DNA from: Laburnicola sp. R22_1
Taxonomy: Eukaryota; Ascomycota; Dothideomycetes; Pleosporales; Didymosphaeriaceae
Length of the DNA stretch: 64,000 bases
NCBI GenBank assembly: GCA_014281115.1
Contig: JACONQ010000007.1
Span: forward strand, 2,356,001-2,420,000
Reading direction: 5' to 3'
The position numbers and the translations under genes were made by a program. The notes below the pieces were generated by a model. That model had not been told where the DNA came from and did not search any database. It worked only from the letters and a program-made list of their open reading frames with translations. Below are positions 1-10,650 of the stretch, in pieces. Each line of letters begins with the position of its first letter. Within the stretch, counting starts at the first letter, position 1.

Positions 1-183
1 CTGCGTCGCGCGGTCATCGCGTTCCAGCCGTCTTTCACTCTCAAACGCCCATACCCCGATTTGTACCTTCTCTCAACCCGCCCTCAACACCCCTCTCCAC
101 GGGTCGGCCTCGCTCTTCATTTCACTGCGGTTCACATCGTCATTTTTATTGACTACCTTGAGCGTTCGCTGCGCTCTCGCGCC

Positions 184-1187
184 ATGGCCGATGAGTCGCG
201 ATCAAAGGTAATCAAGGCAAACCCCATTGGCAAAGGACTCGATACCTTTCGCGACTCTTTCGAATTCAAATGCAGAGGCCTAGGTATCACGGGCGCTGAT
301 GCATTGTACCATATTAGTGGTGAAGGTACGGCTCAACGCCAAACTCGCGAGATTTCCTAACATTAACAGGACCGAAAAATTCCCTCCTTGACCTCATATC
401 TGCTTTGCAGGTTCTCCCTGCATCTCGTTCGCTGCCTTCTAAGGGCAATAACGTAAACCTATTTGGTGATCTGTTGGAGCTGAACTCGGCGGTCAACTCT
501 GGCAATTTCGACATTGAGCGCATCATACCCCTCCTCAGAGCGGTCCTCAACAACGAGCCCGATGAAGTCATCTGGAACAATATCTACGTCGCCGTCACCG
601 CGTCCACAGCTTTCATAGCCGCCAAACCCACGACTCCTCCGCTGTCCGCCCCGTCCCTCGCCACCTCCTTCCAGCAGACGCCATGGCTGCACAACACGGG
701 CAGCTTCGCGAACTCTACCGAACACCGCAAATATGTGGATGGCGTGTTAAAGGAGGAACTAGGACAGCTATACGTCGGGGTCCCTGGTTTCTTCGATGCC
801 TACTTTGGAAGCGTCCAAGGTCTGGAGTCGGTAGCGCAGGCCGTGTTCGACAAGTGCAAAGAAGGGGATAATCCGCTCTACCAAGAGGAGAGCGGCTGGC
901 AGGGCTGGCCTGAAGGCGCGAAGGAACGCGACGTCTTAAGCTGGTTTGCGCCTCTTACCGGCCAGCTCTTGGACTTCGCAGCAGAGAATCAGCCCGCCTC
1001 GAGGCTTCGACGGCGGCCGCTGGCATGTATAACCAGCCACCCCCATCGGCACCCACGTACTGGCGTCGAACGACCGGTGCAGGTCCGCCCGCAGCAGCAT
1101 CCCGTTCAGCGCCGACTAAACCTCGCCTATGTTGGTGTCTCACCACTCCCTCGCCTACCAGGTGCGCTTGCTTGCGTAAGTCCATAA
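184..1187 (+). pseudogene. Truncated FunK1-type fungal protein kinase (N-terminal part only)
   Basis: I read exon 1 at 184-325 and exon 2 at 370-1187, joined over a 44-bp intron (GTACGG...AACAG) that keeps frame (HISGE-GPKNSLLDLIS). The protein carries the N-terminal region I associate with fungal FunK1 kinases: DNFDIERIIPLLRAVLNNEP-like text, YVDGVLKEELGQLYVGVPGF, CKEGDNPLYQEESGWQGWPE, then LDFAAENQPASRLRRRPLA and a degenerate RRLNLAYVGV, which resembles the family's RKLDxxFV segment. Frame ends at 1187, about 315 residues in, well before the ATP-binding and catalytic loops of a full FunK1 (usually above 600 residues). I see no kinase core downstream to about 2900. It is therefore a 3'-truncated copy, next to a transposon block that may have caused the loss. 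FunK1 assignment is by memory of the family; catalytic activity is not expected. Confidence 0.66.
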
Positions 1188-3110
1188 CGCCCGACACACG
1201 GCACAACTAGTCGCGGCTCTTAAGATCCTCCATATAGCCGCCGTTGCGGAGTGAGGGCGGTGGGGAATCGATAGGGGAGGGTGGAGAAGGAGGGGAGGTC
1301 GGCGTCGGTCTCAGGGACGCGCCAGTGATCCTACGAGACGTGGACGGGGTATTCGGCTGCAGAAAGTGACTTGTCAGCGGCGAGCGGCCATGGCGAATTG
1401 ACTGTGGCTGTGACTGACAGGTGTAATGGCTGACAAAGTAGAAGATGTCGCCATCGGCGGCGACCAACGGCGCGCCTCGCTCGCACACGTTGCTGCTGTC
1501 GGCCGAACGAGCGAGCGAACTGGTCAGTGCTCTAGTTGTTGTCGGAGATGATGCCGCAGATGGGGAGGGCTACATCGTAGTCGACTGTGTCCCCGTCCGG
1601 GTAGTGGGGATGGCACACCACGAGCGTGGGAACGCGGCCTCGGTGGCAAAGCGGCGGGGTAGGGCGCGGGTTGACGGCGGACATGAGAGGTGCTCTGCGT
1701 CGCTCTCGGCTATACCGCCGTCACCTCCCGTCACCTCCAAATCCCCGTGCCATCCTATTCAAGCCTCCCTCCAATAAGTATGGACTGTCTGCCGCTGGCT
1801 CCGCCGGAAGAGCGCCATAATTGGGGCCATCTTTCTCCGTGACCGTGGTCTGCATAAATGCATCCTGCGATCCTGAACACCGGACGTTGCCACTAATACC
1901 TTCCGGAACACCGAGTAAGGTGTGCCTGGAAGCTGCGCCTCTTGACTGAGGGCCGTACGGGAAATTGGTCTGGACACGCTTCGTCAAGGTTTTCCACGAT
2001 GTCTAGGGAATGGCCGGCTCCGTCCAACTCAAAGTCGCAGTTGTTCCAGCATGCATGAATCTCCGCCCACCTAGTTCTACTATTAAATTCAGCCACCTTA
2101 TCACCATCTGATCCCAGCTCTTCCTTGAATCCATGCCTAATACACTCCAATTATCTCCGTATGACGTCTACGCATGAAGTTGCCCCACTCCTATATGAAT
2201 CCTAAGTCGCTCACAAGATCATAACAGCGCCGTGTTTGAGAGTCGAATATGATCGTTCCACTCACTGTCAGCACCCCGTTGACACAGAGACCACGTCATA
2301 TCCCCTCTCCTGCCGACTAACAAGCGTGGCATGCCGTAATACTACGCCTCTCCGGCAGCTCGAGCTCCTCTTTGGGTGCACTGGATGTTGGCTCCTGTCT
2401 CAGCAGGTTGAGTAGTTCAATGCTCTAGAGTCTATACTCGCATGAATATACCCTCATCCAACAAATCCTCAATTCCAGGCCGATCCAATCCAGTCTCATC
2501 GTGTGTGGACCCCCGGCCAAAGTGATGGGTTCGGCGGTGAGGTTCGGAAATTGCGCTCTCTGCTTAGGCTGTCACTCAGCTCGTCATTGGAGATGTAGGC
2601 CGATTTTTGCCACAGATACATGGCTCGAGTGCTATCCAGCGTGTCAGTTTTGCCCGTACTATCGAACGTGGAGGGAACAACCAGGACCTAGCCATATTCA
2701 TCAATGATCTGGATAAACGTTTGAGGGTGTATATGAAAAGTAAGACATAGGTAATAGACTACAGTGCCTTCTTACCTTTCTGCAAGGCTTTGAGTGCGTA
2801 AATAGCAGTTAGAGTAGGTGAGGTTTGGGCGACGAGAGACGGATGGTCGAAGGAGGTAGCTGAGCCAAAGGCAGCAGCCTTAGCTGAAACAAAGTTGCAC
2901 GTGACTAGGAAAGTATAGCCGAGTGTCGCGTTCCCTAAACAGGCCCCTTTGTTTATGCTCAGGGGCTGTGCAGGTCCAATTTTGGACCCTCTAATATGTA
3001 CTCAGGCTTAGATCAGGGGTCTCCCAGAGCGACTCACCCTCAGCTCAGGTTAAAGCAGCGACTGCTCAGGCTAGCGACTGTAACTAGAACAAGTCACACG
3101 AGAGAAGTTT
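1188..3110. other. Gene-free stretch between FunK1 fragment and AT-rich block
   Basis: Base composition is ordinary, but open frames are short (under about 110 codons), overlap on both strands and resemble nothing I know. The only one of mild note is an 85-codon minus-strand frame at 1893-2150. The missing FunK1 kinase core was looked for here and not seen. Composition begins to drift AT-rich near 3110. Confidence 0.5.
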
Positions 3111-5848
3111 GCCTGTCTCTATAGGTAGGCTAAACTTATAGTTATTATAATAACTAAATTTGCTTATTAGTAAGCTATTTTTATAATTGCTATAATAGTT
3201 ACTAAATATAAGACTTAGTAAGCCTATAGGTTATTAACTATAAGAAGCTACGTTACTTATAAGTAAGTTACTCTTCTAGAAACTATTTATTATAATAGTG
3301 CTAGGAGGCTAGCGTCTTATAAAATATAACCTACTTACTACTATAAGTAAGGTAGCAGCTATTCTTTATCTCTTACTATACTTATTATTAATAAGTAATC
3401 TATAAGTAAGTGTTATTATTATTATTAATTATATTAATCCTCTAAAAGAGATATCTATACTTCTAATATATAAGGTACTTGAGGATATAGAGAGCCTACT
3501 TACTATATTAGTTAATAGGTGTTGTTATTATTAGTAACACTCTAGAGATAGGCTAAATTTTTAGATAGTTAGGCTATAGCTTAATAATTACTATTATAGT
3601 ATAAAGATACTATAGGAGTTATTACACTATATATAAGATAACTAGTAGTTAGAATCTATATATAAAATAGTAGTAATATCTATATAAGGTAGGTACGCAT
3701 ATAGGCTATATATATAAAGGCGCTAGTAGATTATACTAGTTCTAAAGAGGTAATAGCTAAGAATAATATAAGTAAGAGGAGCGCACCTTAGATTAGTAAT
3801 AGTAAGTCTATATTTTCTTCTTCTTCTTAAACTTTATTACTAACTATTAATAGGTCTATTAAGAAATAGTAAATAGATCTAGAGTACTTATTTATTATGG
3901 AAGATAGTAATAAAGACTTAGAACTTTATAATATATTTAAAAGTCTTAATACTTATCTTATTTATATAAGTATTCTTTTTAAAGACAATAGTAAGTAACT
4001 TCTATAACTATATAAAAGAAGACTTCGCGCACTCTTAGTACATAGTATAACACTATTATAGAAAGCTATAAAGGTGCTAGAAAAATACTTTAAAATAAGA
4101 TAAAGTAGTAAGATAGGTTTAGCTATTTAAGAACTATTTATAAGTATATACAAATTAGCTAGCCTTTTATAAAATTAATTATAAGCTATACTATAGTTTA
4201 TAGGTACTAAAGTTAATAATAATATAATGCGCAATTGTCTATACAGTATAAAATTAGTAACTAGATTAAGTATTTATCTATCTACTATATAATATATTTA
4301 ATTATTGCGTAAGACCTTAAGATTATAATCTAGTATAGCTATCCCTTAAATTATTAACGCGCTTTCTACTAGGTAGGTGGTTAGACGCCTATATATATAT
4401 AATAAGTAGGATAAATTTAAAGTTAAGTAGGATAATACTAATAATAAGTAGTACTATATTAATAATAAGTAGTATAATAATAATAATATATATATAAGAG
4501 TACTATTATAAAAATTACACGCCTATTATTCTTATAGAATATATAGTAGTATAGTATAAGTTATATAATAAATAAATTACTATAGCTAGTTTAATTTATT
4601 ATAGTATCTAGTAATACCTAAGTGCTTTAGAAACTATTAATTTTAACTTATAGCTCTCTTTTTACTACTTTAGCTACTTAGTCCTTAGCTATATTAAAGA
4701 TAGTTATTACTAGAGCGATTTTAGTAAATAAGAGGTAAGGTTTAATTAGATTTAGAAGTAATATAGTAGTAAAAGGTATAAAGAAAAGATCTAGTATAAT
4801 TTAGAATAACTAGTAATTTACTATAAAAAAATAAAGAATAGTTACTAGAGGTATAGGATATATATAGATATACGCTTATTCTATAGAATGTCTATAAAAG
4901 ATAGGTTGAGTAATAGCTAGGTATTTAGAGATTAATAAGTTATTAGTAAAGAATAATAGTGTGCTATTTAGTAATAAAAGTAGAAAGTGTGTTTATAATT
5001 AATTATATATTGTAGTAGTAAAGTAGAAATTTAAGTTATTAATTATTTAGTAAAGTAGTAAGAAAAGATAAAGTTTATTATTTAGTAACATAGTAGGTAA
5101 GTAAGTTAGAGTATTATTATTATTATAAGTTTATAGTTTTAAAAGCTAAGGAAAGAATATTAATAAAACTTTAACGCGCTCTAGTTCTTGGGCTTAACGC
5201 TTACTTATAATATTATATAGGCGCTAGTAATATAATAATAAAAATAGTAATTAAACGTAGTAGGCTACTTAAAAACTAATAAGTAGAGGCAGTTTATACT
5301 CCTATCTAGAAGAACTTCTATAACTATTTATACTTTATACTAATATATTATAGATTTTATAAAAAGCTTTTTATTTAAGTTTTTTACTATACCTAAAGAA
5401 ATTAATAACTATAAAAAGTTCTTTTTAATAAAAAGAGCTTTTATAATAATAAAGAATACTTTATAAGAAAGAATTCCTATTTTCTAAATATACTTAATGT
5501 TTATAATAAGAATTACTTTTCTAGAAAGAAAATAGATTTTATTAATAAATATACAAAAGAAAAAGAAGAAGAAAGAGAGAGAAAAGACTTATATAAGGAG
5601 CTAGAAAATTCTAGCTTCTTTAGACGTAAATATAGAGGTAGACGCTAAGTTAGAATTTTAAATTATTAAATAGTTACTTTTATAAAATAAACTAAAATTT
5701 CTAGATAAATTTTTATTTTATTAATCTTTTATAGTTTATAAGTTTTAGATAATTACTAGTATTATACTTTATATTCACTTTAATATTATATCTTATTATC
5801 TTATTATATTCTAGTTTATATATAATTTAAAATATGTAATACTTTTTT

Positions 5849-5888
5849 ATATACTTTATACTTTATACTTTAAACTTTATACTTTAAA

Positions 5889-5934
<46 letters not shown>

Positions 5935-5937
5935 ATG

Positions 5938-5976
<39 letters not shown>

Positions 5977-5997
5977 ATATATATATATATATATATA
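5849..5997. repeat. Heptamer satellite (CTTTATA)n followed by (TA)n
   Basis: About 18 tandem copies of a 7-bp unit CTTTATA, with a few variants (TTTAAAC, TTTATGC), run into a pure TA dinucleotide tract. It sits inside the AT-rich block, just left of the nested pogo element. Likely slippage-generated low-complexity DNA. Confidence 0.9.
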
Positions 5998-6194
5998 ATT
6001 AATAGTTTTTATAGTTGTTAATTCTTTATATAGTGTTATTTTATATAACTAGACTAAAAATTCTTTATTAAAATATTAAGCTTATAGTTTATTTATAAGC
6101 AGGACGGCTCTACTTTTTTTTTATACTATTTAAGACTATATACTTTATTATAGTACCTTAGGTATATTAATTAAAATAACCTAAGTTTAACGTA

Positions 6195-6250
6195 CTTTAC
6201 ACTCGAGTAGGACACTCTATTAAGTTAGACACTTTGCTAAGACCCTACTA
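6195..6250 (+). repeat. Left terminal inverted repeat of nested pogo element
   Basis: Pairs with 8001-8055 over about 55 bp with a few transition mismatches; preceded by TA at 6193-6194. Confidence 0.88.
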
Positions 6251-6279
6251 AAATATACTATTAGTAATAGTATAACGCG

Positions 6280-7890
6280 ATGCCTTAACTACATAATAAA
6301 CTACTAGCGTTAAAAGAAGCGCGTATATAGCTTGTAATCTAGGCTATTAAATAAGACGCGACACTCTTTTAGCGACACGCTGCAGCTATCTACAACGTCT
6401 CTTAAAGTACACTTAGTAACTAACGCGCTAGAAAGACGTTTAGACGCAACTGCGTACCTAACAAAATAAGACTTACTATAAGAGAGGAGTAGGCGATTAT
6501 GGAGCATATACTTAACCTAGATGCGCGAGGACTTTCGCCTCAGCTCGATGCTATAAAAGATATGGCTAATTCTTTACTAGCTGCACGCCACTATAAGCTA
6601 GTTGGCTAGAGGTGACCTTATAACTTTATTAAGCGCTAGCTAGAGCTTAAAGTTAAGTTTAATTAAAAGTACAACTACAAGAGAGCTCTCTAGGAGGATC
6701 CTAAGGTAATACAAGACTAGTTCCGGCTTGTAGAGAATATAAAGGCTAAATATAGTATTCTAGACAAGGACACCTACAATTTTAATAAAGTAGGCTTTAT
6801 AATAGGCATAATATTAACTAGAGCAGTAGTTATAGACTCTAAGCGTCGAGGACAGTCAAAGCAGGTGTAGCAGGGCAATAGGGAGTGGACAACAGTTATC
6901 TAAGGCATTAATACGACAGGGTGGTGGATCCCATTCTTTATTATCTTTGGGGGCAAGCACCACCTCTCTGCCTAGTATAAGGAGAAGGATCTACCTTATA
7001 ATTAGGTTATTACAGTCTCTAAGAACAGCTAGATAATAAATAAGCTTAGTCTATAATGGCTAAAGCACTTTAATAAGCATACAAAGAGGCGTGTTGTTAG
7101 TATAATATATTTGTTTATTCTTAACAGCTATAAGAGTTATAACTTATTCGAATTCGAATAGTATTGTAAAAAGAGCAATATTGCTACTCTCTATATGCCC
7201 TCGCATTTATCGCACCTCTTGCAGCCACTTAATATGGGCTGTTTCGCGCCTTTAAAAAAGGCGTATGAGCGCTAAGCTAAGAATTTAATGCGCAACCACA
7301 TCACGCACATTACTAAAATCGAGTTTCTGCCTTGCTTTATTGCTACTTTTAAGGCTTTGTTTACTAAAAGTAATATTAAAGGAGGCTTTTAAGGTGCTGG
7401 CCTAGTGCCCCACAATCTAGAAGCTATAATATCGCAGCTTAACATTCGCCTGTGTACGCCTCCACTTTGTACTATTCGCGATAGTATATAGGAGTTGCAA
7501 ACTCCGCGAAATAGTATAAAACTTAGGTCGCAATCGACGCTAATTAAGCAGAGAATTTAAAGGCATGTGAATAGTTCCCTAACTTATATAGTTAAGGCGA
7601 TGGAAAAGCTTGTTAAAGGCGCTAAGATAATAGGACATTCTTTAGTATTAATAACTAAACGCAACGCCGAACTTTAAGCTGCTAATAAGGCCGCCACACA
7701 ATATAAATTATATAAAAAAAAGCGATTGTAGTAAGAAGGAGTCCTTATAGTTAAAGAGAGCCAGCGACTAGCTACTTTAAAGGACTTTAGGGTGCGTAGT
7801 AATGGCAAGAAGGCAAAGAAGAGAGTGCGCACTAATAGAGGCGAATCTGCTTAATAGCGCTATAGACGCTGCGGCAAGCCTAGGCACAAT
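6280..7890 (+). pseudogene. pogo-type DDE transposase, RIP-like inactivated
   Basis: Plus-strand translation with many stops still reads through a whole pogo-like transposase. An N-terminal helix-turn-helix region includes a LDARGLSPQLDAIKDMANSL-like stretch, then LELKVKFN. The first acidic block has Asp and Glu changed, near 6785. Next come GREWTTVIxGINT and a GKHHLSAWY block. A YSLLILDGHESH-equivalent (near 7110-7140) holds the second acid. MPSHLSHLLQPLNMGCFAPL near 7200-7250 has Asn in place of the third Asp (a G-to-A change). At the C-terminus, a degenerate CCHC knuckle (YRRCGKPRHN, near 7860-7890) has lost its first Cys to Tyr. The changes are mostly G-to-A or C-to-T, so it cannot make an active enzyme. 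Confidence 0.8.
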
Positions 7891-8000
7891 AAAAAAACCT
7901 ATAGATAGCTTATAGAAGTAGATTCTAAATAGTTTAGCCTATTTAGACTATTAAAAATAGTTTATATTAACTCTATACTATTGTAAATAGTATAGAACTT

Positions 8001-8055
8001 AGTAGGGTCTTAGTAAAGTGTTCGACTTAATAGAGTGTCTAACTCGAGTGCAAAG
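8001..8055 (-). repeat. Right terminal inverted repeat of nested pogo element
   Basis: Reverse complement of the left repeat, reading CTTTGCACTCGAG from its outer end; followed by TA at 8056-8057. Confidence 0.88.
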
Positions 8056-8340
8056 TATATTATTTATTTTATATTATATACTTTTATATACTTTTATATA
8101 CTTTATTATTACTAATTATAATAGTATAATACTAAAATAATAAGTATTTTTAATTTATAATTAATATATAATCTAGAAGTACTTATTCTTAATATTTTAA
8201 CTTTAATACTAAATAAAAGATTAACTATAATAGTTCTTACGAATATCCTTACATAAAAAAGATAGAGTTTTTTTCTAGTTTATAAATATATATTTTTTAT
8301 TAATTTTTATAATTTTACTTATAAGTAAAATGAGCGTTAC

Positions 8341-8693
8341 TTAGTTAACTCATTTTTTACTCGCTCACCTGTTACTCACTCATTCGCTCAGCGATCGCTC
8401 ATCTTACTCATCCCCCATCACTGGTATACGCTGTGCGGTTGCTAGACTCACTTCTAGGTAGGTGCGTGCCATGTACCATGCCCACGCCACACCTGCACTC
8501 GGGCATACCCGAGACACAATCCTACCCGCACTGCATCCCGTATTCGCAGTAACTAACTATCCATATGAACACAATCCCCTAGTCAGACTTCCATCGACCC
8601 CATCATCCACCGCAAACATGCCACAAGCAGAACAAGGCGCGCCCTCATCGGCTGAGTAACTAACTTCCAAATCTGCACGCGGCGCAAGATAGG
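8341..8693. other. Short spacer between AT-rich block and tandem pogo elements
   Basis: Composition returns to normal here. The left part holds a loose run of CTCACTC/TCGCTCA words (8341-8410). No gene is visible; the small open frames on both strands have no recognisable content. Confidence 0.5.
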
Positions 8694-8695
8694 TA

Positions 8696-8780
8696 AGCTC
8701 GCGCACAAGGAACTCGCGCACCCCTAGTACTCGCGCACCCCACCAAATCGCGCACCCGCACAAAAAAGACGCGTATTTTA
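8696..8780 (+). repeat. Left terminal inverted repeat of transposon A
   Basis: About 85 bp, pairs with 10399-10481 with a handful of mismatches and small indels; preceded by TA. Confidence 0.93.
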
Positions 8781-8787
8781 TTAACGC

Positions 8788-10388
8788 CTATTCTAATTGC
8801 CACTCCATGCACATAGATTGAAAGGTAGTATCAGGCGCTGCCCTCCCTGTAGCTACAGCACGCCTCTGAGCTCTAGGCCTAGAGCTCTGAGCTTCTGCAG
8901 CAGCAGCTTGATCAACTGTACGCTTGATACTCTCAATATCAGCAAATCTTTGGTTGTAATCTACAGTGATTCGTTTCCGCTTTTTCTGAGAGCTAGTAGC
9001 CTCTAGTTGATACTGTAGGCGAGAGATTATTGATTCCTGCTTTGCTGCTCGACTATTGCTAATAGCTATTGCCTTGCTCATTTTTTGGAATGCCTGGCGC
9101 GTAGGTTTTAATAGCTCTTGTGACCTCTCAATATGTTTCTGAGTTGCGTACACGTCCTGAGGTTTCTGAGGGGTGCGATAGAGCGTATTGATCGCGTTGA
9201 GGTCCTGAGGTAGGCGTGGCGGCGTTGCTGGCCTGCCTATAACCTGTGAGGATAGAAGTACCTGATTAGGGTTATAGGGAACAAGACCAGCAGCGCGCCA
9301 GCCAGCCCGAATCACCCTCTCTGAGAGGCCTTCCTCTCTGGCTAGGTGGTAGTAGCTAATAAAGCGCGCCTTCTTAATAGGCGCGGCGTCGTCGAGGCTC
9401 GCCAGGTCGCGTATGTGATTTTTATAGTTCGACTTAATAACCGAGAACCCTGATAGATCTAGCGGCTGTAGGAGGTGTGTTGAATGAGCTGGTAGAAATA
9501 GAAGCTCTACTCGAGCCTGCTTGCAAGCCCAGAGGAACTCAATATTCACATGGCTACTATGCGCGTCGCAGAGGAGTAGCCGGTATTGGCTACCCTTAGG
9601 CGCTGATTCTGGTAGAAAGAGCCGGCGCAACCACTCAAGGCCTATCTCCTGCGAGGTCCACCCATTCTCTGAGGTTGTATAGAGCCAATTTGGTATAGAT
9701 GCTGGAAACCAGGTTGTTTGTAGGCTCTGGCCTTTGAAAATAACAGCGCAGGGCAGCTTCTGCCCTGTAGCTGATACAGCCTCAATTATTGAGACCCACT
9801 CGCGATTCTCTGGCGACTTGATGTAAGCCTTTCTTTTTGGCTATTTGCGAGCACCCTGGAGTTGGTACCTACACTAAGGGCAATACCAGTCTCATCAATA
9901 TTCCAGATATTCTCTGCCTGTATGCCTAGCCTGATTCTGACGCGCTCAAATAGCTCAAGAAACGCGTTGATTTGTTCTGGTGTAGCTGCCTCAGCGCGGC
10001 TTGTATCTAGCTTTCTCCCTATAACAGAAGCAACGCGTGGGTTGCGCTGTATAAAGTGTTGCATCCACCTTTTGCCTAGAGGCTCTACGTCGCCGTTCAT
10101 ACGGAGAATTCGGGTCGCCATTTCTCGAGCGCGCGCGTGCGAGGGAGGGTAGCCATTGGTATCCTGCTCAAGAATCCACTCTACTAGGAAGCTTTCTTGA
10201 TCCGGTGTCAATCGCTGCTGGTTGGCGTGGCTGGCGCGTCTGTTCGCCATGCCACCTAGTCGATCGCGTAGGGTGGAGGGAGGAACACCGTAGGCCTTTG
10301 CGGCGGCTCGTTGGCTTGTAAAAACGCCAGCATTGTATTGCGCGATAGCAAATTGTATACTCTGCTCGCGTATATCCATATTGAACAA
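8788..10388 (-). pseudogene. pogo-type DDE transposase with a single frameshift
   Basis: Start is the ATG at 10386-10388 (MFNMDIREQSIQ). Domains in order: psq-type helix-turn-helix (TSQRAAAKAYGVPPSTLRDR, about residues 25-45), CENP-B-like DNA-binding region (FLVEWILEQD...NGDVEPLGKRWMQHF), and a DDE catalytic core with all three acids visible: NIDETGIAL, LLLCDAHSSHVN and LLQPLDLSGFSVIK. A basic C-terminal region follows. Frame is lost near 9829-9840: aligned to the sister element, this copy has 32 nt where the sister has 33 between VLA and AY(I/V)KSPENREW, so one base is missing. Everything else is open from 10388 to 8788 (about 530 codons). Activity would have to come from another copy. Confidence 0.88.
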
Positions 10389-10398
10389 GAAGTGTTGA

Positions 10399-10481
10399 TA
10401 AAATACGCGTCTTTGTGAGGGGGCGCGATTTGGTGGGGGTGCGCGAGAACTAGGGGTGCGCGAGTTCCTTGTGCGCGAGCT
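10399..10481 (-). repeat. Right terminal inverted repeat of transposon A
   Basis: Reverse complement of 8696-8780; followed by TA at 10482-10483. Confidence 0.93.
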
Positions 10482-10483
10482 TA

Positions 10484-10552
10484 ATTAGTCTATGTAGCAG
10501 GCAACTAATCTGCACCCGTTCGTTCCGTCGCGCCCTCAAAGTCCAACCCATG
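10484..10552. other. 69-bp spacer between two tandem transposons
   Basis: Unique-looking DNA between the TA duplications of transposons A and B; no feature seen. Confidence 0.6.
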
Positions 10553-10554
10553 TA

Positions 10555-10650
10555 AGCTCGGCTATATAGCTATTGATCACATAGGGTTCCTGATCACCCC
10601 ACCGAAACGCGCACCCTGAATAAAACACGCGATATCTCTCAACAACGCTC
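10555..10650 (+). repeat. Left terminal inverted repeat of transposon B
   Basis: 96 bp; pairs with 12250-12345 with only two or three mismatches, implying a fairly recent insertion or low erosion of the ends. Confidence 0.93.

Larger units (their letters stand above)
6195..8055 (+). mobile_element. Degraded pogo/Fot1-type DNA transposon, nested
   Basis: Element of 1861 bp bounded by imperfect terminal inverted repeats of about 55 bp (6195-6250 and 8001-8055, outer end CTTTRCACTCGAG) and flanked by TA on both sides (6193-6194, 8056-8057). TA duplication is typical of the Tc1/mariner-pogo superfamily. It encodes a plus-strand DDE transposase now full of stops. The TIR mismatches are mostly transitions, as RIP would give. 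The element interrupts the more eroded AT block, so it probably arrived later. Confidence 0.88.
3115..8340. repeat. AT-rich, RIP-like degraded repeat block
   Basis: About 5.2 kb made almost wholly of TA, TTA, ATA and AGTA words, with stops in all frames. This is what repeat-induced point mutation (C-to-T on both strands) leaves of transposons in Pezizomycotina. Scattered GC-containing islands (for example 4360-4400, 5170-5210) suggest old retroelement coding sequence, but I cannot name the family of the 3.1-6.2 kb portion. A pogo-type transposon lies nested at 6195-8055 and is less eroded than its surroundings. No host gene is visible. Confidence 0.85.
8696..10481 (-). mobile_element. pogo/Fot1-type transposon A, nearly intact
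   Basis: Element of 1786 bp with terminal inverted repeats of about 84 bp (8696-8780 and 10399-10481, outer end AGCTCGCGCACAAGGAACTC) and TA at both flanks (8694-8695, 10482-10483). Inside the repeats, GCGCAC/GTGCGCG motifs recur several times and could be transposase-binding sites. One minus-strand transposase fills the interior. GC content is normal, unlike the RIP-eroded block 350 bp away. Confidence 0.93.

Noticed and set aside
3780..5400. Possible Ty1/copia- or LINE-type retroelement remains in the AT-rich block
   Set aside because: Too eroded to see a reverse transcriptase or integrase motif, and no LTR pair was found; reported only as degraded repeat DNA.
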